From an uncultured Parvularculaceae bacterium (GTDB lineage: Bacteria; Pseudomonadota; Alphaproteobacteria; Caulobacterales; Parvularculaceae), in the NCBI GenBank assembly GCA_938015425.1, contig CALLPQ010000171.1, forward strand, positions 1 through 38,242: a stretch of 38,242 bases of DNA, written 5' to 3'. The position numbers and the translations under genes were made by a program. How positions within the stretch are numbered: the first letter of the stretch is position 1; each line of letters opens with the position of its first letter. Under the pieces are notes generated by a model, which did no database searches, was not told the origin of the DNA, and was given only the letters and a program-made list of their open reading frames with translations. Below, piece by piece: positions 1 to 7,888 of this stretch.

Positions 1-423
1 AGGAAAGGTCAAAAACAAAGCGATGGAGCAAACGCCTCCAATAATCGCTAGAATAATTTCCACCAATATGAAATTAAAAATAAGCTGGCGACGGATAAAT
101 TGGCTTACATAAGAACCAACGCCCATCGCGAACATAAAAAATCCGATTGTAATCGAGAATTGGTAAACACTATTCCCCAACAAATAACTGGAAACAGCGC
201 CAATAATCAATTCGTAGACAATACCGCATAAGGCCACCACAACGATCGAGGCTAATAGCGCGCCGCGTCCGGTTTTAGACAGAGTTGAAAAGTCATCCAA
301 CTCATCAATCTCGTTCATTGATGAAACATCATGGTCAATATCAAGGGGTTTGCCAGCATCATTATTCTGGTTAGATCCAAGCTTTTCGGGAAAACCATTA
401 GCTGGCAAATTGATCTCGCTCAT
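1..423 (-). CDS. Membrane-fused polyamine aminopropyltransferase (spermidine synthase-like), N-terminal part
   Basis: Translating the minus strand from the ATG at 423 gives an open frame of 141 residues that runs off the left edge. About 55 polar, acidic residues are followed by at least three membrane helices. The stretch with LCGIVYELIIGAVSSYLLG and FAMGVGSYVS is typical of the membrane domain fused to the N-terminus of some bacterial spermidine synthase-like proteins. The catalytic Rossmann domain would lie outside the window and is not seen. The gene starts 78 bp downstream of the lipoprotein gene on the same strand, so the two are probably co-transcribed. A speD gene lies less than 2 kb away and would supply decarboxylated S-adenosylmethionine, the aminopropyl donor. 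Family assignment rests only on the membrane domain and context. Confidence 0.72.
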   Translation of the reverse strand, partial: MSEINLPANGFPEKLGSNQNNDAGKPLDIDHDVSSMNEIDELDDFSTLSKTGRGALLASIVVVALCGIVYELIIGAVSSYLLGNSVYQFSITIGFFMFAMGVGSYVSQFIRRQLIFNFILVEIILAIIGGVCSIALFLTFP

Positions 424-501
424 AGGAAAGCTTTCTGCTTTTTGAGTAGTATAAAAAAAGCTTCAATATCATTCAGGATATTTCAGTATGCCAATATTTG
501 A

Positions 502-1188
502 CTATTTACCAGAGCGTACTCCGCCGCTTCTGGCCCTTGATCTTGCACTGGATCTTGTATCGGTTTTCGCGCTGGAATTCGCCTTTGAACTGGGTCGGCT
601 TGATGCTCTTGATGTTCGTGACCTAGACGAACCAGCTGCATTTAATTTGCGCGGCGTATAATCTTTGGTATTCATCGTGGAATTTGCAAACCGGCCAGGA
701 CTTATGCCCGCTCTTGCTTGACGTCCACCCATATTGGCCCACATCGCCCCAAGAAAAAAGCCAGTCCCATTTAAACGATATCCATGATGATTTCCCGTTT
801 CGTCCGTATAGACAATACGTTTATTTTCAACATCGACTTCCATGGTGAAAAGCTTTCTCTCGCCCACAGTCTTGATATTATCTTTGTTTCCGTCTTCAAA
901 TCCTAAAAAGCTTCCATCCTCTTTCATTTCAATGCCGATTGTTTTTGAATAAGGAAGAGGCTTTTGATTGATATAAAGAAAAATATTATTAGCAAGGTTT
1001 TGAACCGTATCTTCATCAGCCTCTTTAACATCGTCCGCTGCAAGGATTTCATCATATTTAGTGATCATCGAGATTGTCCGGTCCACAATCACATCATGAT
1101 CAGGAACAGCGGGCACTGACCGTTTCGAACAAGCCGACACAATCGCCATCGTTGATAGAAACGTCAATAGTGAAATTGTTTTCTTCAT
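502..1188 (-). CDS. Predicted lipoprotein with Ser/Arg-rich C-terminal tail
   Basis: This 228-residue protein starts with a lipoprotein signal peptide (MKKTISLLTFLSTMAIVSAC); the lipobox ends at Cys20, so it should be anchored in the outer or inner membrane. A folded middle part (about residues 30-165) is followed by a tail of about 50 residues made almost only of Ser, Arg, Ala, Thr, Lys and Gly. That tail is strongly basic and probably disordered, and could bind nucleic acid, lipopolysaccharide or another anionic surface. A good Shine-Dalgarno sequence (GGTGAGG) precedes the start. It lies just upstream of the aminopropyltransferase gene, apparently in one operon. I do not recognise the family. 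Lipoproteins do occur in SpeD/SpeE-type envelope neighbourhoods, but that link is inference. Confidence 0.75.
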   Translation of the reverse strand: MKKTISLLTFLSTMAIVSACSKRSVPAVPDHDVIVDRTISMITKYDEILAADDVKEADEDTVQNLANNIFLYINQKPLPYSKTIGIEMKEDGSFLGFEDGNKDNIKTVGERKLFTMEVDVENKRIVYTDETGNHHGYRLNGTGFFLGAMWANMGGRQARAGISPGRFANSTMNTKDYTPRKLNAAGSSRSRTSRASSRPSSKANSSAKTDTRSSARSRARSGGVRSGK

Positions 1189-1307
1189 TTTTGCCTCACC
1201 AAAAACCTAAAGTATATAAATTTCACATTACCGTGATGACGTTAAGGATGGTTTAATCGCATCCGACTAATCTAAAGAAAATTTAAACCATAAACCGAAA
1301 GAAAAAT

Positions 1308-2156
1308 ATGGGCTTGTTCCGCAAAAATCGTCAATCAGAACAAGGGTTTATCTTCCACCCTATGGAAAAACATCATGTGCCCCCTGCCCTTGATATCATC
1401 TTTAATCATGATGAAGATGATAGTGCGGAGGCGGAAATGAGTTTCGCCGAAGACCTGTCGCGCTTTTACGTAGTAGAAATAGACGGGCAACTGGCCGGAG
1501 TAACGGGATATTCACGGATTATAGAAGCCCCAACTTCTGCATGGCTATCATGGACATATGTCGACACCCACTTCCAACGCCAAGGGGTTGGGAGCTATCT
1601 AGTTGCCGAGCTGTCCACATTATTAAAAAAGCGCGGCGTTGAAAGATTATTTATCGCCACAAGTGACTATAAAGAAGATGGTATAGACATTTATGCGGGT
1701 GCACGGCGGTTTTATGAACGGTTGGGCGCGCGCTGCGATTTAAAAATTCCTAATTTTTATCAAATGGATGAATCAAAATATATTTACCGCCTTATCATCG
1801 GCGAACAAACATCAAAATATTTCGACCGGGCCACCACCGATAAATCTGTGCACTTTGTCGATACAGACATATTGGAAGAAACCCAAACCGCTTATCGTTT
1901 ACTATGGGAGGAACGTAAAAAACATTCCTCACAACTAGAAGACCAACAAAACAATGATGACATAGCGTCCATTATGAAACACGGCATTGAAAACGGCGCC
2001 CATGCATTTTTTGCCTCATTGCCAGCCCCTTTATCAAGAGAAGCGGCCATCACCTTACAACGCGCCGGTTTTAGGCAGTTAGGGAATGTGATCGACTATT
2101 ATGGCCCCGGCCATGATGACGTTTATTGGAGCTATTATCCGGATATATCTTCATAA
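1308..2156 (+). CDS. GNAT family N-acetyltransferase
   Basis: This 282-residue protein has a GNAT acetyltransferase fold in its N-terminal half. The acetyl-CoA pyrophosphate-binding motif is visible as RQGVGSYLVAEL near residues 92-103. It is followed by the FYERLGAR signature near residues 135-142, which is typical of GNAT motif B. The C-terminal 120 residues contain no motif I can name and may be a second, degenerate GNAT-like domain. The substrate is unknown. The gene is divergent from the lipoprotein/aminopropyltransferase pair and runs in the same direction as speD about 100 bp downstream. A polyamine substrate is possible from context, but nothing in the sequence shows it. The start ATG has only a weak purine-rich ribosome site. 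Confidence 0.8.
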   Translation: MGLFRKNRQSEQGFIFHPMEKHHVPPALDIIFNHDEDDSAEAEMSFAEDLSRFYVVEIDGQLAGVTGYSRIIEAPTSAWLSWTYVDTHFQRQGVGSYLVAELSTLLKKRGVERLFIATSDYKEDGIDIYAGARRFYERLGARCDLKIPNFYQMDESKYIYRLIIGEQTSKYFDRATTDKSVHFVDTDILEETQTAYRLLWEERKKHSSQLEDQQNNDDIASIMKHGIENGAHAFFASLPAPLSREAAITLQRAGFRQLGNVIDYYGPGHDDVYWSYYPDISS

Positions 2157-2236
2157 GTATAGTTACGGGTAAACTTAATTAAAGTATTAAAAAATTAAAA
2201 CATTGCCCCCAAACCTTAATATTAATCAGTATGCTA

Positions 2237-2242
2237 TATAAT
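2237..2242 (+). promoter_or_regulatory. Candidate -10 element for speD
   Basis: A perfect TATAAT hexamer lies 20 bp before the speD ATG in a very AT-rich spacer. No good -35 hexamer is seen at the expected distance, so this is a tentative promoter. It would give a leader of only about 12-15 nt. Confidence 0.35.
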
Positions 2243-2261
2243 TTCTTAATGACAATTGTTT

Positions 2262-2741
2262 ATGACCCAATCCAACCTTAAAATTTCTCCCTATGGTGAT
2301 GCTGGTGTTGAGACTGACAAAGATCAAAGTACCGCGCCCAAAGATTTTTTTACAATCGAAAATGGTGTTTCCTTTGCAGGTAAACATTTATTGTTGGATT
2401 TTTGGGGAGCAGAGAATTTAACCAACCCGCAGTTTGTTGAAAACGCACTACGTCAAGCAGCAAGCGATGCCGGCGCTACAGTTTTGTTTAGCCATATGCA
2501 CCACTTTACTCCTCATGACGGTGTTACGGGTGTTGTTTTGCTTGCTGAATCGCACATAACAATCCACACATGGCCAGAACGCAATTACGCGGCTATCGAT
2601 ATTTTCATGTGTGGTAATTGCGATGTCCGGCGCGCTGTCCCCGCTCTACGCGCCGCTTTTTCACCTACACAAATCAATGTACAGACGGAAAAGAGAGGGC
2701 GGTCGTCTATGCATCAAGAAGGAAACAATATTCTCGCGTAA
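2262..2741 (+). CDS. speD: S-adenosylmethionine decarboxylase proenzyme, short (class 1B) type
   Basis: The enzyme decarboxylates S-adenosylmethionine to give the aminopropyl donor for polyamine synthesis. The self-processing site is clear: LLAESHITIHTWPE, with cleavage before Ser97 to form the pyruvoyl group. Catalytic His102 (in IHTWPE) and Cys117 (in IFMCGNC) have the same spacing as Ser63/His68/Cys83 in the Thermotoga enzyme. At 159 residues it is the short prokaryotic type with about 35 extra N-terminal residues. I chose the ATG at 2262; an in-frame TTG lies two codons upstream. The presumed partner aminopropyltransferase is encoded on the opposite strand at the left edge. The neighbouring GNAT gene runs in the same direction. 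Confidence 0.95.
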   Translation: MTQSNLKISPYGDAGVETDKDQSTAPKDFFTIENGVSFAGKHLLLDFWGAENLTNPQFVENALRQAASDAGATVLFSHMHHFTPHDGVTGVVLLAESHITIHTWPERNYAAIDIFMCGNCDVRRAVPALRAAFSPTQINVQTEKRGRSSMHQEGNNILA

Positions 2742-2811
2742 AAACCTAAAGGAGATCGCACATAACCTTTCTCTACAATTACAAAATTCCATAAAAGATG
2801 AGTGCAGACAT

Positions 2812-5355
2812 TTAGTCTTGATTGAGAGGATAAATTTTTATCACTCGATTACCCACAGCAAGATCGCCAAATTGACTGTTTGTTACTGTAATATCCTTGA
2901 CAAAATCTTGCTGTAAAGTTTCAAGATCATTAGCTCGAATATTTCTTGATTTTATGAGAGCAGGAAACCTAACCGTGCCGTAGATAGCCCATCTTTCATT
3001 GATCTCCCTATATAGAGTTATCTTTGTTGAATGTTGACTAAATACAAAAATCCCAAATTCATTTTGGCCATCTTCGTCAATATCTAAATATCGGCCATAA
3101 CATTTTGATAGATTTTTATTAGGGCTCTCATTTGCTGTTTTAGGAGTATTAGCGCTATCACTGAAGTCTTTACTAGATTCGGCAATACAATTTAGCAAAG
3201 GGTTAGTAAAATTAATCGCATTAATAAAAATCTCTTCTGGTGGCTTTTCTTTATCTAAGACGGTAAGTGCAGATTTTAATCTCGCATCTTCAATCTGAAA
3301 ACCCAACCTTTTGATACGGTGTTTCTTAATATCAACTAGTAAACTTTTATCTTTCGCTGGTATCACTTTCATAGTAAGGAATTGCTCACGCATCACGCTC
3401 AAAAATTCCTTAAAATCCTTTCTTGAAAGATAATCCAACTTTTCAGGCATATCACTTGATGACCGCGCACTATATTTCCATTGGTTTGGCTTTAATTGTT
3501 CATATACAACCAGATCATACCGAAACCTATTTGATCCTGATAAATCATTCAACGGAATCCGATGATTAAACCAAATTAATAAATCTAAATCACCATCAAA
3601 ATCAAGATCAACAAAACGCGCTGGGCAGCGCCCCCCTATTGTTAATGGAGTTTGATCGGCTGGTTGCACTTCTTGTTTTTTCTTATTTTTACGATCTCTC
3701 TCTTTCTCTTCTTCAATCTCCTTCTCAAAATTAAGTTTTTTCTCAAGACACCTACCAATAATATCTTCCCCATTTTGAGGTTTAAAAATAATGCTATCTG
3801 CTAACTCTTGTACATTCGAACTATTATTCCAATCGGCATTTTCAGTTATAAGTCTAATGGCATCCCTTCGGTCAGAATGGCTAACTTCATTGCCGCTACT
3901 ATAATTATTTTTTAGGGCATCACTGTTGTTAGCTAGCAATGCAATGCGTTCATTACGGGCGTTACCAGATTTATTTTTTAAATCTTCCAAAGCTTTTTTT
4001 CCATACTTTCCAGTACGCCGATTACTTAAAAAGCTAAAATCAAAATCATCTGGCTCGACCTTCCCATTCTCTAACCGCGTCACTTGATCATGCACAGATA
4101 GTTTGGCCGGACTACCAACAGGTATTAATAGGAGAAATAAAACAGCCGCCACAAAGATAGCCCCTGCAATATTGACTGGCTTGATCAACTCCATCCATCG
4201 ACCCGGTTTCAAGGCGGCGATTAAATAGCCAATCCCGTAAAATGACACCACCAAAAGCTGTGCCCCCGCAATCACACGAGCAGGCGTCAATCCATATTGA
4301 TTAACCCGTAGCCATAGTCCAAGCCCAGCAAGTGCCACCACACCCAGCAAAGGCAAGGCACTAAACCGCACAATGTTTCTGATAAATCCGGATTTAGGTA
4401 ATTCCCCTGCTTGGAACGCCGCATTAATCAACAAAATCATGACAGCAGCCGCGTTTAATAAAATAGCCGTTGCGTAACCCGTGTTCCACAACTTTTCTAA
4501 TCCCGTAAAGCAAAGCGCGACCAGAAATCCCGTTAGAATAAGCGTCATAAAGATCGACAACCAAGACAATAAAGTCAAAGCAAGTTGCCTTGCCCCCTGT
4601 GTCAGGCGAGCCCCTGCGTCCGTTAAATGAAGCGCAATAGCAAAGAGTGTTGTTGAAGCAACCCATACAAATATTTGCACCTCAAACAAGTCAAGGAAAA
4701 ACGCAATGCCAATAGTTTTGAACATCCATGCCCCAAGCGCAAAGACAGCCCAAAAAGCCCCTAAAAATGCTAACCCTAACCCCGCTTGTATGCCATGATG
4801 CCACGCTAAATTAAAATATACCGGATAGGGAGCAAAAATTCGAAACTTCTCCCCTTGCTTATGGTTAAAACCATAAGCCTGCACAAATTCGTGTAGAATG
4901 TACAAAATAATCAACGAGAATAACCACGAACTGCTAAACCCATTAATGTCATTCCAGATTGGTGTGGAAATATTAAGCCCCACAATCACCAAGAGAATAA
5001 TGGCAATTATCTCCCAAATGATTAATCGTCGTAGTGGAATATTTCCAATACCCACTAAAAACGGTATGGGTGCCAAGGAAATGATTAGCCTTGCAAAAAG
5101 GACCTGTTCAGAAGAATCATCAAAAAACCCGCTACGATTAAAAGAATAAAGACCCACACCCCATAAAACACCAATAATCAACCGAACAATAAATCTGTTA
5201 CGAGGGCTCATGAAACTTTGATCAGTTACATAGTCATCACCAAAATTGTCATCAACAAAATTGTCACCCTCTAAACGCGAATTCAAAGCCCCAACAGGTT
5301 TTTCTTCTCGGGGCCCCTCTCCTTGATGCGTATCCGTTAACTGGTGGTTATCCAT
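2812..5355 (-). CDS. DUF4153 domain membrane protein with Asp-rich C-terminal domain
   Basis: This 847-residue integral membrane protein has an acidic N-terminal segment of about 50 residues. About eleven to twelve hydrophobic helices follow (residues 55-420), in the pattern of the DUF4153 family, whose function is unknown. The remaining half is soluble and probably extracytoplasmic. It has a Lys/Glu-rich coiled-coil-like stretch (about 545-570) and two Asp-rich loops, FVDLDFDGDLDLLIWF and YLDIDEDGQNEFGIFVF. Both loops resemble the calcium-binding D-x-D-x-D-G turns of FG-GAP/VCBS-type repeats. The start has a strong Shine-Dalgarno sequence (GGAGGG, 5 nt spacing). The gene is convergent with speD and divergent from the sodC-like gene. 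The soluble half is lower in GC than its neighbours, so it may have been added separately. Confidence 0.82.
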   Translation of the reverse strand: MDNHQLTDTHQGEGPREEKPVGALNSRLEGDNFVDDNFGDDYVTDQSFMSPRNRFIVRLIIGVLWGVGLYSFNRSGFFDDSSEQVLFARLIISLAPIPFLVGIGNIPLRRLIIWEIIAIILLVIVGLNISTPIWNDINGFSSSWLFSLIILYILHEFVQAYGFNHKQGEKFRIFAPYPVYFNLAWHHGIQAGLGLAFLGAFWAVFALGAWMFKTIGIAFFLDLFEVQIFVWVASTTLFAIALHLTDAGARLTQGARQLALTLLSWLSIFMTLILTGFLVALCFTGLEKLWNTGYATAILLNAAAVMILLINAAFQAGELPKSGFIRNIVRFSALPLLGVVALAGLGLWLRVNQYGLTPARVIAGAQLLVVSFYGIGYLIAALKPGRWMELIKPVNIAGAIFVAAVLFLLLIPVGSPAKLSVHDQVTRLENGKVEPDDFDFSFLSNRRTGKYGKKALEDLKNKSGNARNERIALLANNSDALKNNYSSGNEVSHSDRRDAIRLITENADWNNSSNVQELADSIIFKPQNGEDIIGRCLEKKLNFEKEIEEEKERDRKNKKKQEVQPADQTPLTIGGRCPARFVDLDFDGDLDLLIWFNHRIPLNDLSGSNRFRYDLVVYEQLKPNQWKYSARSSSDMPEKLDYLSRKDFKEFLSVMREQFLTMKVIPAKDKSLLVDIKKHRIKRLGFQIEDARLKSALTVLDKEKPPEEIFINAINFTNPLLNCIAESSKDFSDSANTPKTANESPNKNLSKCYGRYLDIDEDGQNEFGIFVFSQHSTKITLYREINERWAIYGTVRFPALIKSRNIRANDLETLQQDFVKDITVTNSQFGDLAVGNRVIKIYPLNQD

Positions 5356-5419
5356 TTTTCCCTCCGAGCCTTATAAATTATTAATCTTTATCAATGCTCT
5401 GCCAAAAATTTATCATTCC

Positions 5420-5455
5420 TAGATTAATACTCGTTTTTAGATTAATACCCGTTTA
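5420..5455. repeat. Tandem duplication of an 18-bp unit
   Basis: Two adjacent copies of an 18-bp unit beginning TAGATTAATAC (5420-5437 and 5438-5455) differ at two positions. They lie in the divergent spacer between the DUF4153 gene and the sodC-like gene, directly beside a perfect inverted repeat. Confidence 0.75.
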
Positions 5456-5480
5456 AAGTGTAAGTCTAGAAACACTTTAA
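5453..5480. promoter_or_regulatory. Perfect 9-bp inverted repeat, candidate operator
   Basis: The arms TTAAAGTGT and ACACTTTAA are perfectly complementary and separated by 10 nt. This two-fold symmetry fits a dimeric regulator site. The position in a 363-bp divergent spacer (5356-5718), about 100 bp upstream of the DUF4153 gene and 240 bp upstream of the sodC-like gene, fits regulation of either gene. No regulator can be named. Apart from this and the adjacent tandem duplication, I see nothing else in the spacer. Confidence 0.45.
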
Positions 5481-5718
5481 CCTTACCTCCTCTATTGGTT
5501 ATCGCCAACCACTTTCAATCAAAAGCCGGAATGACGACGCCCCTGATATTCCCGCAAATGCCCTATAAAAAAGGGTTTTTAGGCGCATTAAAGCAATTAT
5601 AGCAAATTCGCCCATAATTAACGTCGATTATTGTGTTCCTATCTTGTATACTTTCTATAAGTTCAGACATATTAAGGTTGTACACAATACCATCCGGAAA
5701 CTTTAAGAGGATAAATTC

Positions 5719-6351
5719 ATGATAACCCCAATTTTACCACGCTTCACCCCCCTCGCAAAACTATGTTGTTTAACTGTCGCTACTTTAGGGGCTTCGTCAT
5801 GTGGTAAAACAGAACAGTCAAAAACAGATGGCTTACTGAACACTCTTGCCAGCCAAGGGGAAATTCATGCCCAAGGACGGTTTGAAGATGTAACCGGCCA
5901 AGATGTGGGCAATGTGGTTTTCACAAAAGCACCGGGCGGTAATCTTTTGATTCGGGTAGATGTCAAAGGCTTGTCAAAAGGATGGCACGGCATCCATCTC
6001 CACCAAGTCGCAGACTGTAGTGATGGTGCCAACGGATATAAAGCCTCAGCAAGTCATGTAGATCCGGATAATAACGCTCACGGATTATTAAATGAAAATG
6101 GCTCGGAACGGGCTGACATCTCTAATATTTATGCGGGCAGTGATGGCCGCGCCACAGCGGAAATCTTCCGCACCGGGGTTACGCTGCACCCATCCGAAGA
6201 AGGATTTACCTTGGATGGGGCCTACCCTTTATTTGATGATGACGGATTTGCCGTGATTATTCACGCCAACCGTGATGATCACAAAACCCAGCCCATTGGC
6301 GGTGCTGGTGCAAGGGTTGCTTGCGCCGCGATCAATGCAGCTCCAAAATAA
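5719..6351 (+). CDS. Cu/Zn superoxide dismutase-like lipoprotein lacking one zinc ligand
   Basis: This 210-residue protein has an N-terminal signal ending in LGASSC, a plausible but non-ideal lipobox (Cys28), so it is probably a periplasmic lipoprotein. The SodC domain covers about residues 47-205. The copper ligands His93 and His95 (GIHLH), bridging His113, zinc ligand His121, zinc ligand Asp133 and copper ligand His182 are present. So are the disulfide cysteines Cys100 and Cys202 and the active-site Arg199. Where SodC proteins have the third zinc histidine (H-x-G-D-L), this one has E-R-A-D-I, so Glu130 replaces that ligand. It may still bind copper and dismutate superoxide, with altered zinc binding. 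The start has a good Shine-Dalgarno sequence (AGAGGA). The Tat-exported kelch protein follows 68 bp downstream. Confidence 0.88.
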   Translation: MITPILPRFTPLAKLCCLTVATLGASSCGKTEQSKTDGLLNTLASQGEIHAQGRFEDVTGQDVGNVVFTKAPGGNLLIRVDVKGLSKGWHGIHLHQVADCSDGANGYKASASHVDPDNNAHGLLNENGSERADISNIYAGSDGRATAEIFRTGVTLHPSEEGFTLDGAYPLFDDDGFAVIIHANRDDHKTQPIGGAGARVACAAINAAPK

Positions 6352-6419
6352 AACCCCAATCACGGTAATCACCCACCCCTATGATCATGTGTAGAATTTG
6401 AGTGGAGTATATATTGGTA

Positions 6420-7631
6420 ATGAGCAGTAAAGACAAAAACACAAAAATAAAACGTCGCTCTTTTATAAAACAATCATCAGCCATGATCGCTGGCGGCACC
6501 ATTGCCAGTGCCACCTGTTTTAATTCTTTGGCTGATGCTTCTTCACGCCAAGCGACTTCTTCAATTTCACCGATACCAAAAATAAAACCGCAACTCCGCG
6601 CCCCTATTAATGCCGTCTGGACTCGTTTAGCGGATATGCCGTTTGCTACTCAGGAAATTTATCCTTCAGGGTTCTGGAGCCAAGAAATACAAGAAACAGC
6701 AAATACAAAAGAAATCATAAATCGCAGGCCACAACGCTTTAATGCCTTGATTAATGCCGGCGGAATTATTGGCCGTTCTGGAGGGCGATTTATTGCCTCG
6801 GATAAGGTAACAATTTATGATCCTATTGCGGATCAATGGCGTTACGGTCCTGATTTACCTCAATCCTGGCACCATCTCCATCTTGTTGCCCATAACGGGT
6901 TTTTGTATGGTCTGGGCGGATTTACCATTGAACCCTTACCTAAAGATGCCGATTTAACACGCGGTACCGGAGGGTGGACAATGCGTCCGGATATTATGCG
7001 CCTCGATACAAAGAAAAAGCGTTGGGTTTCGTTAAATCCAATGCCAAGTCCACAAGCAGAAGCCGTATGTGTATCTTTAAACGGATTTATTCATGTTGTG
7101 GGTGGGCGATCCCCCGCAGGCAGCATGAACGATCAATGGTCTGATCATATCGATACAGATAGACATTATATGTATGACACAAGGCGCGATCAATGGTTCG
7201 AGCGTGCCTCTATGAGTGTTGCCAGAAATTCCACTGCCGGGGTTAGCCTGAACAGTGCTCTTTATGTATTCGGGGGAAGAACCGTAAACGGGGGCAACTC
7301 AAACATTACCGAAGTTTATGATCCGTTAGCTGACAGATGGCAAACACTGCGTCCAATGCCCGAAGCCCAAGGCGGTCTCGCTGCAGCTGCATTAGGCAAT
7401 ACAATTTTCATCTTTGGCGGTGAATATTTTAACAATGGCGGCGGTGTCTATTCAAAAACATGGGCCTATGACACAAGAGAAGACCGCTGGCGTTCCGCAC
7501 CACCAATGCCACGCCCGCGCCACGGGCTTGGGGCGGTGACCATTAACAACTCAATCTATGTCATGGGCGGTGCCGCCCGCCCAAGCGGCGTTGGCACCAG
7601 CGCTGTGTTAGATCGATTTATGGTGTCTTGA
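6420..7631 (+). CDS. Tat-exported kelch-repeat protein
   Basis: This 403-residue protein starts with a twin-arginine signal: KRRSFIKQSS at residues 11-20, followed by a hydrophobic stretch and an alanine-containing cleavage region. It should therefore be exported folded to the periplasm. Five to six kelch repeats follow from about residue 130, each with the YD..-D-x-W-x..-M-P signature and a terminal double glycine (for example VYDPLADRWQTLRPMP and FIFGGE). These form a beta-propeller. No catalytic residues are recognised, so binding or scaffold function is likely. Upstream in-frame GTG (6402) and TTG (6414) codons exist. The ATG at 6420 gives a normal Tat n-region, but the GGAG motif at 6404-6407 would also suit the TTG. 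The gene follows the sodC-like gene closely. Confidence 0.85.
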   Translation: MSSKDKNTKIKRRSFIKQSSAMIAGGTIASATCFNSLADASSRQATSSISPIPKIKPQLRAPINAVWTRLADMPFATQEIYPSGFWSQEIQETANTKEIINRRPQRFNALINAGGIIGRSGGRFIASDKVTIYDPIADQWRYGPDLPQSWHHLHLVAHNGFLYGLGGFTIEPLPKDADLTRGTGGWTMRPDIMRLDTKKKRWVSLNPMPSPQAEAVCVSLNGFIHVVGGRSPAGSMNDQWSDHIDTDRHYMYDTRRDQWFERASMSVARNSTAGVSLNSALYVFGGRTVNGGNSNITEVYDPLADRWQTLRPMPEAQGGLAAAALGNTIFIFGGEYFNNGGGVYSKTWAYDTREDRWRSAPPMPRPRHGLGAVTINNSIYVMGGAARPSGVGTSAVLDRFMVS

Positions 7632-7656
7632 AGCCCTTAGAGCCTGAAACAAATAT

Positions 7657-7726
7657 CGGGAAACACCTGCAAAAGATTAAAAATCAGACGTTCGTTTCAA
7701 CAATTTCATACGGTTACGGCTCTATC
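7657..7726. repeat. Intergenic direct repeat, copy 1
   Basis: About 70 bp starting CGGGAAACAC and ending CGGCTCTATC. It is repeated at 7756-7825 with three mismatches and a period of 99 bp. It lies in the convergent spacer between the kelch gene and clpA and has no coding potential that I can see. Confidence 0.9.
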
Positions 7727-7755
7727 GCTTTAAAATGAGGGCCTAAATCAAGAAC

Positions 7756-7825
7756 CGGGAAACACCCGCAAAAGATTAAAAATCAGACGTTCATTTCAAC
7801 AATGTCATACGGTTACGGCTCTATC
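7756..7825. repeat. Intergenic direct repeat, copy 2
   Basis: This is the second copy of the 70-bp unit at 7657-7726. The copies differ at three positions within the aligned 70 bp and then diverge. A 29-bp unrelated spacer separates them. Confidence 0.9.
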
Positions 7826-7888
7826 CCTTATAAATAAGAGTCAGAGGGGCAACGAGTGGTCAAACAATAGTCAGACCAACTCTGCTTT

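Noticed and set aside
2611-2916. Frame of 101 codons overlapping the end of speD
   Set aside because: It overlaps the speD coding region in another frame and then the end of the DUF4153 gene, with no family features.
7632-7888. CRISPR-like array in the spacer between the kelch gene and clpA
   Set aside because: There are only two copies, the unit is about 70 bp, and a single 29-bp spacer separates them, with no cas genes nearby.
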